A stretch of 64,000 nt of DNA, from contig DASVDI010000041.1 of NCBI GenBank assembly GCA_036381175.1, positions 30,130-94,129 on the forward strand, written 5' to 3'. The notes below the pieces were generated by a model. That model made no database searches and was not told the DNA's origin. It saw nothing but the letters and a program-made list of their open reading frames with translations. Origin of the DNA: JAJUFS01 sp036381175 (GTDB lineage: Bacteria > Pseudomonadota > Gammaproteobacteria > Natronospirales > JAJUFS01). This document shows, in pieces, positions 8,474-17,451 of the stretch (its first letter is position 1; each line of letters starts with the position of its first letter). A program made the position numbers and the translations under genes.

Positions 8474-9340
8474 GTGTCAACGCAAGCCGGATTACCCGCT
8501 GGAGTGCTTTACGTCGTCGCCACGCCGATCGGCAATCGGGAAGACCTGACGCGCCGCGCCCAACGGATTCTCGACGAAGTCGCTTGCATTTTCTGTGAGG
8601 ACACGCGCCATAGCGGCAAGCTGCTGGCCGAGCTCGGCATCGACACGCCACGACTTTCCCTGCACGAACACAACGAACGCGCACGTATTGACACTGTATT
8701 GCAGCGCCTTCAGAACGGCGAATCCTGCGCACTCATCAGCGACGCCGGCACGCCGCTCATCAATGATCCCGGTTTCGTGCTGGTGCGCGCCTTGCGTGAT
8801 GCCGGCATGCGCGTCGTGCCCGTGCCGGGCGCAAGTGCGGTGATCGCTGCCTTGTCCGCTGCCGGGCTGCCGGCAGACCGGTTCAGTTATGAAGGTTTTC
8901 TTCCCGCGAAATCGAAAGCGCGCCGCGATCGCCTTGCCGCGCTCGCAAACGATTCGCGCACGCTCGTTTTCTACGAAGCGCCGCATCGACTTGAGGAAAT
9001 GCTTGCGGACGCGGCGAACGCTTTCGGGGCAGAGCGCCTTGCGTGCGTGGCGCGTGAAATCACGAAACTGCATGAAGAATTCCGCAACGGCACGCTCGCG
9101 GAACTTTGCGAATGGGCGGCGCGTGATCCGAACGCCACGCGCGGCGAGATTGTCGTTGTCGTCGGCGGCGCGTCCAGTGAAAGCACTGCGCAACGTCTGT
9201 ATGCGGATGAGGTGTTGCGCGCGCTGCTCGAAGAATTGCCGGCAAGCAAGGCGGCGAAGGTCGCATCGAAACTCACAGGCGAACGCCGGCAGGCGCTTTA
9301 TCAACGTGCACTGGAATTGTCTGGTGGCGCTGCGGAATAA
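8474..9340 (+). CDS. rsmI: 16S rRNA (cytidine-1402 2'-O)-methyltransferase RsmI
   Basis: A tetrapyrrole-methylase-fold enzyme that methylates the ribose of C1402 in the decoding centre with S-adenosylmethionine. The motifs LYVVATPIGNREDLTRRA, CEDTRHSGKLL, ALISDAGTPLINDPG and VPVPGASAVIAALSAAG are characteristic. A GTG at 8474 gives 288 residues, the usual family length, and is preferred over ATG 8429, which lies in the region divergent from lpoA; a GTG at 8507 is also possible. It is followed directly by the RNase P RNA promoter, as in many gammaproteobacteria. Confidence 0.93.
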   Translation: MSTQAGLPAGVLYVVATPIGNREDLTRRAQRILDEVACIFCEDTRHSGKLLAELGIDTPRLSLHEHNERARIDTVLQRLQNGESCALISDAGTPLINDPGFVLVRALRDAGMRVVPVPGASAVIAALSAAGLPADRFSYEGFLPAKSKARRDRLAALANDSRTLVFYEAPHRLEEMLADAANAFGAERLACVAREITKLHEEFRNGTLAELCEWAARDPNATRGEIVVVVGGASSESTAQRLYADEVLRALLEELPASKAAKVASKLTGERRQALYQRALELSGGAAE

Positions 9341-9354
9341 AACTTTTTGCGTGC

Positions 9355-9382
9355 TTGACAGCTTTCCCGAACAGCGTATTGT
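9355..9382 (+). promoter_or_regulatory. Sigma-70-type promoter for rnpB
   Basis: TTGACA (9355-9360) and TATTGT (9377-9382) are separated by 16 bases. The predicted start falls about 7 bases further on, at the 5' end of the RNase P RNA core. The -35 box begins only 15 bases after the rsmI stop codon. Confidence 0.7.
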
Positions 9383-9389
9383 TCGCGGC

Positions 9390-9742
9390 GGAGTCGGCCG
9401 GACAGTCGCTGCGCATTCATTGCGTGGAGGAAAGTCCGGGCTCCGCAGGGCAGGGTGCCAGGTAACGCCTGGGCGGCGCGAGCCGACGGAAAGTGCCACA
9501 GAAAACATACCGCCGATGTGCGCACGCAAGTGCAGTACAGGTAAGGGTGAAAAGGTGCGGTAAGAGCGCACCGCGCGTCCGGCAACGGTTCGCGGCAAGG
9601 TAAACCCCACTCGGAGCAAGGCCAAATAGGGGAACGATTACGCGGCCCGCGTAGTTCCCGGGTAGGCCGCTTGAGGTGAACGGTGACGTTCATCCCAGAT
9701 GAATGACTGTTCTCGACAGAACCCGGCTTACAGGCCGACTCC
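9390..9742 (+). ncRNA. rnpB: RNase P RNA, bacterial class A
   Basis: The catalytic RNA of RNase P, which trims the 5' leader of tRNA precursors. Conserved blocks appear in order: GAGGAAAGTCCGGGCTCC, CCACAGAAA, GGTAAGAGCGCACCG, GGTAAACCCCACTCGGAGCA followed by AGGCCAAATAGGG, and AGATGAATGACT near the 3' end. The 5' segment GGAGTCGGCCGGACAGTCGC pairs with the 3' segment GGCCGACTCC to close helix P1, which sets both ends to within a few bases. The location between rsmI and mraZ is common in gammaproteobacteria. No strong poly-T terminator is evident downstream. Confidence 0.95.
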
Positions 9743-10018
9743 TTCTATTTCATGAAACGCCATTACTGGGCTTTCCGGCCGCTACCGGCAAAATTGCACT
9801 CAAATGACGTGCTCCGGCCCCTCTTCCAAAGCGCGCCGGGAAGGGATTTCTCTCTCCTCGTCCCGATTCTTCTTCACACCCTGCCAAAACTAAATCTCGT
9901 AACTCCTTGATTCTTCTTGTTGTGCAGTTGCAATAATTTAACCGTTTAATGCAGCGCATCAATCACGTAAGTTCCTGACGCACAAAAAGAAATTACTCAT
10001 ATCCAGTGGGTTTTACCC
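9743..10018. other. Unassigned spacer between rnpB and the mra promoter
   Basis: About 275 bases, more AT-rich than the neighbouring genes and without a plausible reading frame. A weak CCGG-N6-CCGG palindrome just after rnpB might mark the 3' end of that transcript. I see no RNA gene, repeat or clear binding site in the rest. Confidence 0.4.
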
Positions 10019-10048
10019 TTGACACTCCCGTCGACGGCTACCTATAGT
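10019..10048 (+). promoter_or_regulatory. Sigma-70-type promoter of the dcw cluster
   Basis: TTGACA (10019-10024) and TATAGT (10043-10048) with an 18-base spacer, 52 bases upstream of mraZ. This is the only good promoter visible ahead of the cluster and probably drives mraZ through the following cell-wall and division genes. Confidence 0.7.
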
Positions 10049-10056
10049 GTCGGCAA

Positions 10057-10082
10057 GTGGGAAAAAGTGGGAGAGCGTGGGA
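10057..10082 (+). promoter_or_regulatory. MraZ operator: three GTGGGA boxes at 10-bp period
   Basis: GTGGGA occurs at 10057, 10067 and 10077, exactly one helical turn apart, just downstream of the predicted start of transcription and 19 bases before the mraZ ATG. MraZ proteins bind such direct repeats (TGGG-N type with 5-6 base spacers) and repress their own operon, so autoregulation of the dcw cluster is expected. Confidence 0.8.
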
Positions 10083-10100
10083 CACCGTCCCGGTACCGCC

Positions 10101-10556
10101 ATGTTCAGGGGAGTCAACAACGTCAAGCTCGACGCGAAGGGGCGGATGGCCATTCCGACCCGGTATCGCGAGCGCGTGCAGGATCGCTGCGGCGGGCAGC
10201 TTGTTGTGACCGTTGACCGCGACCACTGCCTGTTGCTGTATCCGCTCCCCGATTGGGAAGAAATCGAACGCAAGCTGGTGAAGCTGCCGAGTTTCAACGT
10301 GCAGGCACGCCGGCTGCAGCGTTTGCTGGTCGGTCATGCCACGGAAGTCGAAATGGATTCGCACGGCCGCGTGTTGCTGCCGCCGCCCTTGCGCGAATTC
10401 GCCGGGCTCGACAAATCAGCCGTGATGATCGGGCAGGGCAACAAGTTCGAGATCTGGGACGAGGAATCGTGGAACACGCGGCGCGATGGCTGGCTTGCCG
10501 ATGACGAGGGCCAGGACGCGCCGCTGCCGGCGGAACTGGAGTCCTTGTCGCTTTGA
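10101..10556 (+). CDS. mraZ: Transcriptional regulator MraZ
   Basis: A 151-residue AbrB-fold DNA-binding protein with two SpoVT-AbrB-like repeats: FRGVNNVKLDAKGRMAIPTR at the N-terminus and ATEVEMDSHGRVLLPPPLR in the second half. It forms ring-like oligomers and represses the mra/dcw promoter; binding boxes lie immediately upstream. The ATG at 10101 (MFRGVNN) matches the family start; the frame continues upstream through the promoter and boxes, so the longer version is rejected. The ribosome-binding site is weak. The gene ends in a 4-base overlap with rsmH. Confidence 0.94.
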   Translation: MFRGVNNVKLDAKGRMAIPTRYRERVQDRCGGQLVVTVDRDHCLLLYPLPDWEEIERKLVKLPSFNVQARRLQRLLVGHATEVEMDSHGRVLLPPPLREFAGLDKSAVMIGQGNKFEIWDEESWNTRRDGWLADDEGQDAPLPAELESLSL

Positions 10557-11518
10557 CCCGGCAGGCGCGAGCGGGCGAGCACGATCCGGTCCTGCTGCAG
10601 GCCTGCCTTGAAGGGCTCGCCATCCGGCCTGACGGGTTTTATGTCGATGGCACGTTCGGTCGCGGCGGACACGCGGCGGCAGTGCTGGAAAAGCTGGGCC
10701 CCGACGGGCGGTTGCTGGCGTTCGACAAGGATCCGGATGCGGTCACCTCGGCGCGCGAACGGTTCGAAGGTGACGCGCGATTTCGCATCGTTCACGGGAG
10801 CTTCACGATGCTCGAGCGAACGGTTGAAGAGATGGATCGCATGGCCAAGGTTGACGGCATTCTCCTCGACCTCGGGGTTTCGTCGCCGCAACTTGACGAC
10901 GCGGCGCGCGGCTTCAGTTTCCAGTCCGAAGGCCCGCTCGACATGCGCATGGATCCGACCAGTGGCGAAAGTGTGGCCGAGTGGCTGGCCCACGCGGACG
11001 AGGCCGACATTGCCCGCGTGCTGTTCGAATATGGCGAAGAACGATTCTCGCGCCGCATCGCACGCGCAATTGTCGAGCGCCGCGCGGAATCGCCGCTGAC
11101 CACCACGCGCGAACTCGCCGAACTCATCGCCACGGCCGTGCCGACGCGCGAGAAGGGCAAGCATCCAGCGACGCGCAGTTTCCAGGCGCTGCGGATTCTT
11201 ATTAATAAGGAGTTGGACGATCTCGACGAAGTGCTCGCGCAATGTGTCCACGTCCTTGGGCCAGGCGGCCGCTTGTGCGTCATCAGCTTTCATTCCCTTG
11301 AGGATCGTCGCGTGAAGCGCTTCATCCGTGACCAATCGCGCCCGCCGCGCGCACCGCGAGGCCTGCCTCGCGGCCTGCCGCCGGTCAGTGCCGCGCCGCC
11401 GCCGTTGCGGGCGATCGGCAAGGCGATAGTTGCCGATGCCGCCGAGGTCGACCGGAATCCGCGCGCACGCAGCGCGGTTTTGCGTTGTGCGGAGCGCGTT
11501 GTGGGGGGCGAGGAATGA
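10553..11518 (+). CDS. rsmH: 16S rRNA (cytosine-1402 N4)-methyltransferase RsmH
   Basis: A 321-residue SAM-dependent methyltransferase that modifies C1402 of 16S rRNA, the same nucleotide as RsmI encoded 1.2 kb upstream. Motifs: EHDPVLLQACLEGL, YVDGTFGRGGHAAAVLE (SAM loop), LLDLGVSSPQLDDAARGFSF and CVISFHSLEDRRVKRFIRD. The start is assigned to a TTG overlapping the mraZ stop (TTGA); no ATG or GTG lies close enough to give a full N-terminus. A Pro/Arg-rich stretch near residue 265 is family-typical. Confidence 0.93.
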   Translation: MTRQARAGEHDPVLLQACLEGLAIRPDGFYVDGTFGRGGHAAAVLEKLGPDGRLLAFDKDPDAVTSARERFEGDARFRIVHGSFTMLERTVEEMDRMAKVDGILLDLGVSSPQLDDAARGFSFQSEGPLDMRMDPTSGESVAEWLAHADEADIARVLFEYGEERFSRRIARAIVERRAESPLTTTRELAELIATAVPTREKGKHPATRSFQALRILINKELDDLDEVLAQCVHVLGPGGRLCVISFHSLEDRRVKRFIRDQSRPPRAPRGLPRGLPPVSAAPPPLRAIGKAIVADAAEVDRNPRARSAVLRCAERVVGGEE

Positions 11519-11793
11519 GCACGCTGCGCGTCATCGTCACGCTGTTGTTGATCGCGAACGTCATCAGTGCGCTTGCCGTGGTGCGCGCGCGGCATGGCAA
11601 TCGCACGGAATTCGTCGAGTTGCAGCAACTCGAAGCGCGGCGTGATGCGCTGGAAGTCGAGTGGGGCAAGTTGCAGCTCGAACAGAGCGCCTGGGCGACG
11701 CACGGCCGGATCGAGCAGGTCGCGCGCGAGGAGTTGGGCATGGAAATGGTGCGCGCGGAAGACGTCGTGGTGCTGAAGAATGCAAAGCGTTGA
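11515..11793 (+). CDS. ftsL: Cell division protein FtsL
   Basis: A 92-residue bitopic membrane protein: a hydrophobic segment near the N-terminus (IVTLLLIANVISALAVV) followed by a periplasmic coiled coil rich in Glu, Leu and Arg. FtsL forms a complex with FtsB and FtsQ that recruits and activates FtsWI at the septum. The start ATG overlaps the rsmH stop (ATGA). The end overlaps ftsI by 14 bases. Primary sequence is poorly conserved in this family, so size, topology and position carry the assignment. Confidence 0.9.
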   Translation: MSTLRVIVTLLLIANVISALAVVRARHGNRTEFVELQQLEARRDALEVEWGKLQLEQSAWATHGRIEQVAREELGMEMVRAEDVVVLKNAKR

Positions 11794-13498
11794 CGACAAC
11801 AAACAAGCGGCATGGGCGTGGCGCAGCACGTTCGTTGCGGCGCTGTTCGTCTCGGGTGCGTTGCTGATGGCCGCGCGCGCCGTTGACTTGCAAGTATTGC
11901 GAACGGATTTCCTGCAGGACCAGGGCCAGGCGCGCTACGTGCGTGTCGCTGAAATGCCTGCGCATCGCGGCATGATTACCGATCGCAATGGCGACGTGCT
12001 GGCGGTCTCGACGCCGGTCGCGTCCGTCTGGGCGAATCCGCAGGAGATGGAGAAGTCCATTTCGCGGTTGAGCGAGGTTGCCGAAATCATCGGCGCGGAT
12101 GCGAAGGATCTGATACGCGCCGTAACCGAACGGCCCGATCGCGAGTTCGTTTACCTGGAGCGGCACATTCCGCCGCACAAGGGCGATGCGATCGAAGCGC
12201 TCGGCATTCCCGGTATTTACCTGCAACGTGAGTACAAGCGTTTCTATCCGGCAGCGGAAGTGACATCTCACGTGCTCGGTTTCACGAACATCGATGACAA
12301 GGGCCAGGAAGGTCTCGAGCTCTCTTTCAATGAATGGTTGAGTGGTGAAGCGGGCGCGAAGCGCGTGTTGCGTGACCGGCTCGGCCGGACGATCGAGGAT
12401 CTCGAACTGTTGCGCGCGCCCCAACCCGGCAAGACGCTGCGCACGAGCATCGATCTGCGCTTGCAGTATCTCGCGTACCGCGAACTGAAAGCCGCGATCC
12501 TTGAACACAAGGCCGTGTCCGGTTCCATTGTGGTATTGAATCCGGAAACCGGTGAAGTGCTCGCGCTCGCGAACCAGCCGTCGTTCAATCCGAACAACCG
12601 TGCCGATTACCAGAGTTCGCATTATCGCAATCGCGCAGTGACGGATGTGTTCGAGCCTGGTTCGAGTTTCAAGCCGTTCCCGATCGCCGCAGCATTGGAA
12701 ACCGATCGTTACGAACCCTCCACGCCGATCGATACGTCACCAGGATTCATCAAGGTCGGCGGTTACTCCGTGCGCGATCCGCGCAATTACGGTTTGATCG
12801 ACGTCACAACCGTCTTGACGAAATCCGTCAACACCGGCGCGAGCCGCATCGCGCTTTCGCTGGAACGCGATTACTTGTGGTCGGCGCTGGCGCGTTTCGG
12901 TTTCGGCAGCGTGACCGGCAGTGCCTTGCCCGGTGAAACGGGCGGCGTGTTGCCGCATTGGCAACGCTGGCGCGAAGTGACGCAAGCAACGCTCGCGTAT
13001 GGCTACGGACTCAGCGTCACGCCGCTGCAACTCGCGCAGGGCTACGCGATTCTTGCGGCCGGTGGCGTGCGCCATCCAATAACATTGGTTGCTGGTGAAT
13101 CACGTCCCGGGGAACGCGTGATTTCCGCGGAAAGCGCGCGTGAAATGCGTCGCATGCTGGAAACCGTCGTCGAGGCCGGCGGCACCGGCACGGCGGCGGG
13201 CATCAACGGTTACCGCGTTGCGGGCAAGACCGGCACGGCGCGCAAGGCGGTCGCGGGCGGTTATTCGACGGACAAGCACATCGCGGTGTTCGCCGGTTTC
13301 GCGCCAGTGTCGGATCCGCAACTGGTGGTTGTCGTCGTCATCAACGAACCCCATGAAGACGGTTACTACGGCGGCGATATCGCGGCACCCGTGTTCGCGC
13401 GCGTAATGGCGGGCGGATTGCGCGTGCTCGGTGTTCCGCCGGACGCTGTCGATGAAGACGAAAAAACCAACCTGATCGCCGGAAGGATCGCGCCATGA
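11780..13498 (+). CDS. ftsI: Septal peptidoglycan transpeptidase FtsI (PBP3)
   Basis: A 572-residue class B penicillin-binding protein. One N-terminal membrane segment (TFVAALFVSGALLMAARAV) is followed by the pedestal domain beginning at HRGMITDRNGDVLAVSTPV and the transpeptidase domain. The catalytic triplet is complete: SSFK (nucleophile S295, K298), SVN (349-351) and KTG (483-485). It cross-links septal peptidoglycan together with FtsW and is the target of beta-lactams such as aztreonam in other species. It overlaps ftsL by 14 bases and murE by 4. Confidence 0.96.
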   Translation: MQSVDDNKQAAWAWRSTFVAALFVSGALLMAARAVDLQVLRTDFLQDQGQARYVRVAEMPAHRGMITDRNGDVLAVSTPVASVWANPQEMEKSISRLSEVAEIIGADAKDLIRAVTERPDREFVYLERHIPPHKGDAIEALGIPGIYLQREYKRFYPAAEVTSHVLGFTNIDDKGQEGLELSFNEWLSGEAGAKRVLRDRLGRTIEDLELLRAPQPGKTLRTSIDLRLQYLAYRELKAAILEHKAVSGSIVVLNPETGEVLALANQPSFNPNNRADYQSSHYRNRAVTDVFEPGSSFKPFPIAAALETDRYEPSTPIDTSPGFIKVGGYSVRDPRNYGLIDVTTVLTKSVNTGASRIALSLERDYLWSALARFGFGSVTGSALPGETGGVLPHWQRWREVTQATLAYGYGLSVTPLQLAQGYAILAAGGVRHPITLVAGESRPGERVISAESAREMRRMLETVVEAGGTGTAAGINGYRVAGKTGTARKAVAGGYSTDKHIAVFAGFAPVSDPQLVVVVVINEPHEDGYYGGDIAAPVFARVMAGGLRVLGVPPDAVDEDEKTNLIAGRIAP

Positions 13499-15003
13499 GC
13501 GCCCGTCACGGAACATCCCTGCACGAATTGCTGAACGGCATTCCCGGCGTGGCAAGCGTTCCGGACCGCGTTGTCCAGGGCGTGAGTCTCGACAGCCGTT
13601 TCGTTGTGTCCGGCGGTGCGTTTCTCGCGTGCGCGGGCATCAGTTCGCACGGTCTCGAATACATTGATGAAGCATTGCGACACGGCGCGAGTGTTGTGCT
13701 CTGGGAGCCGGTGCCAGGCGTGCAGCCGCCGAACATTCCCTCGAACACGGTTTCGGTGCGCGTGCCGGACCTGTCTGCGCATGCGGGTGCGATCGCCGCG
13801 ACGTTCTATGGCGATCCGTCAGCGCGCATGAGCGTGATAGGCATCACCGGCACAAATGGCAAAACGTCAGTGAGCCATCTCGCTGCGCAGGCCTTGTCGG
13901 CGTACGGCCGGCGTTGCGCGGTTGCCGGAACACTCGGTTACGGTTTCATCGATTCACTGGAACCGGCCACGCACACGACCCCTGACGCGGTAAAACTCCA
14001 GGCATTGTTCGCGCAACTTGCCGGCAGCGGGGCCGATGCCATTGCAATGGAAGTTTCTTCGCATGCGCTTGAACAACAGCGCGTGTCGGGCGTGAATTTC
14101 CACACGGCGGTGTTCACCAACCTGACGCGCGATCACCTGGATTACCACGATGGCCTTGGCGCTTACGCGGCGGCCAAGCGTCGCTTGTTTCACATGCCCG
14201 GACTGAATGCTGCTGTCGTGAATATCGACGACGCCGTCGGTCGCGATATTGTCGCGAATCTTCCAGACGGTGTGCGCGCGTGGCCATTTGCAACGCATGC
14301 AGAATCGCTGCAAGGGATCGCTGCGGAAAACATCCTGTTCGCCGAGCGGATGGAATTCGATGCACAAGGCATCAGCCTCGACATCAATGCAGCGGGCAAG
14401 CAGGTGATGCTGCGCGCACCCTTGTTCGGCCGTTTCAACGCGCTGAATCTCCTTGCGGTGTTCGGCATCCTGATGAGCCTCGGCATTCCCGCAGATGATG
14501 CGGCGCGCGCGCTTGGCGGCGTTCGTCCCGTGCGCGGCCGAATGGAACGTCTTGGCGGTGGCGAGCGTCCGCTGGTGATTGTCGATTACGCGCACACGCC
14601 GGACGCGCTTTCGCAGATTCTTGCCGCGGCGCGTGAACATTGCGCAGGAAAATTGTTCTGCGTGTTCGGTTGTGGTGGTGATCGTGATCGCGGCAAGCGA
14701 CCCGAGATGGGCAGGATTGCGGAATCCATGGCAGACGCCGTGATCGTTACCGATGACAATCCGCGCACCGAAGATGGCAACGCGATTGTCGAGCAAATTG
14801 TTGCGGGCATGACGAAACGCGATGCCGCGCGAATCGAGCGTGATCGCAAGATCGCAATTCAATCCGCGATCAAGGAAGCCGCGAGTGGTGATGTTGTCGT
14901 GATCGCTGGCAAGGGTCACGAGGATTACCAGATCACCGGCACCCGCCGCGAACACTTTTCCGACAGCGAAGTCGCGCGTGTCGCGCTGGAGGCGGCGGCA
15001 TGA
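13495..15003 (+). CDS. murE: UDP-MurNAc-L-Ala-D-Glu:meso-diaminopimelate ligase MurE
   Basis: A 502-residue Mur ligase that adds the third residue of the stem peptide. Motifs: SLDSRFVVSGGAF at the N-terminus, the ATP loop GITGTNGKTSVSH, TTPDAV, MEVSSHALEQQRV and FTNLTRDHLDYH. The substrate-selecting motif is DNPR (in VTDDNPRTEDGNAI), which specifies meso-diaminopimelate rather than lysine and fits a Gram-negative wall. It overlaps ftsI and murF by 4 bases each, so translation is coupled. Confidence 0.96.
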   Translation: MSARHGTSLHELLNGIPGVASVPDRVVQGVSLDSRFVVSGGAFLACAGISSHGLEYIDEALRHGASVVLWEPVPGVQPPNIPSNTVSVRVPDLSAHAGAIAATFYGDPSARMSVIGITGTNGKTSVSHLAAQALSAYGRRCAVAGTLGYGFIDSLEPATHTTPDAVKLQALFAQLAGSGADAIAMEVSSHALEQQRVSGVNFHTAVFTNLTRDHLDYHDGLGAYAAAKRRLFHMPGLNAAVVNIDDAVGRDIVANLPDGVRAWPFATHAESLQGIAAENILFAERMEFDAQGISLDINAAGKQVMLRAPLFGRFNALNLLAVFGILMSLGIPADDAARALGGVRPVRGRMERLGGGERPLVIVDYAHTPDALSQILAAAREHCAGKLFCVFGCGGDRDRGKRPEMGRIAESMADAVIVTDDNPRTEDGNAIVEQIVAGMTKRDAARIERDRKIAIQSAIKEAASGDVVVIAGKGHEDYQITGTRREHFSDSEVARVALEAAA

Positions 15004-16364
15004 ACGCGAATTCGAACATGACCGGTCTTGATTTCATCGTGCTGCACACGGGAGCGCGTCTTGTTGGCGAGCCGGTCGAAATCACCGGCGTCTCGACAGA
15101 CACCCGGCGCATTCGCGCGGGCGAGTTGTTCGTTGCACTCAGCGGTCCACGTTTCGACGGTCATGATTTTGCCGCGCAAGCGGCAGATGCCGGCGCCGCG
15201 GCGCTGCTCGTGGATCACGAGATCGATTGCGATCTGCCGCAGTTGATTGTCGATGACACGCTCATCGCGCTCGGGCGTTTCGCCGCTGCATGGCGCAGCA
15301 ATTTTTCATTGTCCGTCATCGGTGTGACGGGAAGCACCGGCAAGACCACGGTCAAGCAGATGCTCACCGCGATACTTTCCGAGCGTGGCGATGTGCTCGC
15401 AACGGAAGGGAATCTCAACAACGAGATCGGCGTGCCGCTCACGCTCTTGCGTCTGCGCGACGAACACCGCTTTGCGGTCATCGAGATGGGTGCGAATCAC
15501 GCCGGTGAAATTGCATTCCTGGCCGGGCTCGTCCGTCCGGGCATTGGCCTTGTCACGAATGCGGGCGCCGCGCATCTCGAAGGTTTCGGCAGCATTGAAG
15601 GCGTGGTTGAAGCCAAGGGTGAAATGTATGCGGGCGTTGTCGACGGAGGCACCTGCATCATCAACGGCGATCAGCCGTGGACGGAAGACTGGAAGGCGCG
15701 CGCCGGCGCGCGCCGCAAGCTGACGTTCGGCATGAGCGAGGCGAGCGATTTCCACGTCGATGGCGACGTGCAGGAAACCGATGACGGCATTCGCTTTCGC
15801 ATGGCATCGCGCGACGGTGCGATCGATGTGGAATTGCCGTTGCACGGCCAGCACAACGTCATGAACGCGCTGGCCGCGGCAACTGCGGCGTGTGCTGCCG
15901 ACATCGACTTGCCGACGATTGCGGATGGATTCCGCAAGGTCGCGAATGTCGGCGGACGCATGCATGTCGAACGTCTCGATAACGGCGTGGTGCTGGTCGA
16001 TGACACGTACAACGCGAATCCCTTGTCCATGCGTGCAGCCATCGATTGGCTCGCCGCCGGCCAGCGTCGCGGCTGGCTGGTGATGGGCGACATGGGCGAA
16101 CTCGGTCCGGACGCGCGTTCGCTGCACGAGGAAGTCGGAAGTTATGCGGCGGAGTGCGGCGTTGAGCGCCTGTATTGCCTCGGCGAATTGAGTGCGGCTG
16201 CGTGCGCCGCATTCGGCAGCGCGCATTGTTATACGAATCACAATCAATTGATCGACGCGCTCGCTGGCGAACTTGAAGCGGGAGTCACGGTTCTGGTCAA
16301 GGGTTCGAGGAGTGCGCGCATGGAACGCGTCACCGCGGACCTTCGCGAACGGGGGATGCGCTGA
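15000..16364 (+). CDS. murF: UDP-MurNAc-tripeptide:D-Ala-D-Ala ligase MurF
   Basis: A 454-residue Mur ligase that completes the pentapeptide precursor. Motifs: GVSTDTRRIRAGELFVAL, the ATP loop GVTGSTGKTTVKQML, TEGNLNNEIGVPLTLL and EMGANHAGEIAFL; the C-terminal region shows VDDTYNANPLSMRAAI and VMGDMGELG. It acts on the product of MurE, encoded just upstream, and uses D-Ala-D-Ala made by Ddl encoded further down. It starts in the murE stop (ATGA) and its stop shares one base with the mraY start. Confidence 0.96.
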   Translation: MNANSNMTGLDFIVLHTGARLVGEPVEITGVSTDTRRIRAGELFVALSGPRFDGHDFAAQAADAGAAALLVDHEIDCDLPQLIVDDTLIALGRFAAAWRSNFSLSVIGVTGSTGKTTVKQMLTAILSERGDVLATEGNLNNEIGVPLTLLRLRDEHRFAVIEMGANHAGEIAFLAGLVRPGIGLVTNAGAAHLEGFGSIEGVVEAKGEMYAGVVDGGTCIINGDQPWTEDWKARAGARRKLTFGMSEASDFHVDGDVQETDDGIRFRMASRDGAIDVELPLHGQHNVMNALAAATAACAADIDLPTIADGFRKVANVGGRMHVERLDNGVVLVDDTYNANPLSMRAAIDWLAAGQRRGWLVMGDMGELGPDARSLHEEVGSYAAECGVERLYCLGELSAAACAAFGSAHCYTNHNQLIDALAGELEAGVTVLVKGSRSARMERVTADLRERGMR

Positions 16365-17446
16365 TGCTGCTCTGGCTGTCCGAATACCTGGTGCAGTTCC
16401 ACACAGGCTTCAACGTGTTCCAGTACCTGACCTTGCGCGCGATTCTCGGCGCGCTGACCTCGCTGGCCGTGGGCTTTGTCATCGGACCGTGGATGATTCG
16501 TCATCTGACGTTCCGGCAGATCGGCCAGACGGTGCGCGACGACGGTCCGCTGACGCATCTTCCGAAAGCCGGCACGCCGACGATGGGCGGCTTGCTGATT
16601 TTGTTCGGCATCGTCATCAGCACCTTGTTGTGGGCCGACCTCGACAACGTTTATGTCTGGGTTGTGCTCGGCGTGACGATGTCGTTCGGCGTCATCGGCT
16701 GGGTTGATGATTATCGCAAGCTGGTGCTGAAAGATCCGAAGGGCCTCGCGGCGCGTTGGAAATATTTCTGGCAATCGGCGGCGGGACTGACGGCAGCGAT
16801 TGTTCTCTACCAGCATGCGGCGACACCTGCGGCAACGGAACTGCTCGTGCCATTTTTCAAGAATGTTTCCATTCCGCTGGGCGTTGGTTACGTGTTCCTC
16901 GCGTACTTCGTGATTGTCGGCGCAAGCAATGCGGTCAACCTTACCGACGGACTTGACGGTCTCGCGATCATGCCGAGCGTGCTGGTCGGCGGCGCACTCG
17001 GTGTGTTCGCGTATGCATCGGGCAATATCAATTTCGCGGAGTATTTGCAGATCCCGCACATTCCCGGCGCGGGCGAAGTCGTCATTTTCTGCGGCGCGCT
17101 GGTCGGCGCGGGATTGGCGTTTCTCTGGTTCAACTCCTATCCCGCACAGGTTTTCATGGGCGACATCGGTGCGCTCGCACTTGGCGCCGCGCTCGGCACG
17201 ATCGCCGTTGTGGTTCGCCAGGAACTGGTGCTGTTCATCATGGGCGGCATTTTCGTGGTGGAAACCGTTTCGGTGATCCTGCAAGTCACGTCATACAAGC
17301 TCACCGGTCGGCGCATTTTTCGCATGGCGCCGCTGCATCACCATTTTGAATTGAAAGGCTGGCCGGAGCCGAAAGTGATTGTGCGTTTCTGGATCATCAC
17401 CGTGATCCTGGTGTTGATCGGACTTTCAACGTTGAAGATTCGTTAA
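16364..17446 (+). CDS. mraY: Phospho-MurNAc-pentapeptide translocase MraY
   Basis: A 360-residue polytopic inner-membrane enzyme with about ten hydrophobic segments that makes lipid I from UDP-MurNAc-pentapeptide and undecaprenyl phosphate. Signature stretches: PKAGTPTMGGLLIL, the Asp-rich WVDDYRKLVLKDPKGL, NAVNLTDGLDGLAIMPS, and near the C-terminus MAPLHHHFELKGWPEPKVI. The TGATG junction with murF is typical. A 5-base gap precedes murD, one of the few gaps in the cluster. Confidence 0.97.
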   Translation: MLLWLSEYLVQFHTGFNVFQYLTLRAILGALTSLAVGFVIGPWMIRHLTFRQIGQTVRDDGPLTHLPKAGTPTMGGLLILFGIVISTLLWADLDNVYVWVVLGVTMSFGVIGWVDDYRKLVLKDPKGLAARWKYFWQSAAGLTAAIVLYQHAATPAATELLVPFFKNVSIPLGVGYVFLAYFVIVGASNAVNLTDGLDGLAIMPSVLVGGALGVFAYASGNINFAEYLQIPHIPGAGEVVIFCGALVGAGLAFLWFNSYPAQVFMGDIGALALGAALGTIAVVVRQELVLFIMGGIFVVETVSVILQVTSYKLTGRRIFRMAPLHHHFELKGWPEPKVIVRFWIITVILVLIGLSTLKIR

Positions 17447-17451
17447 GGCGA

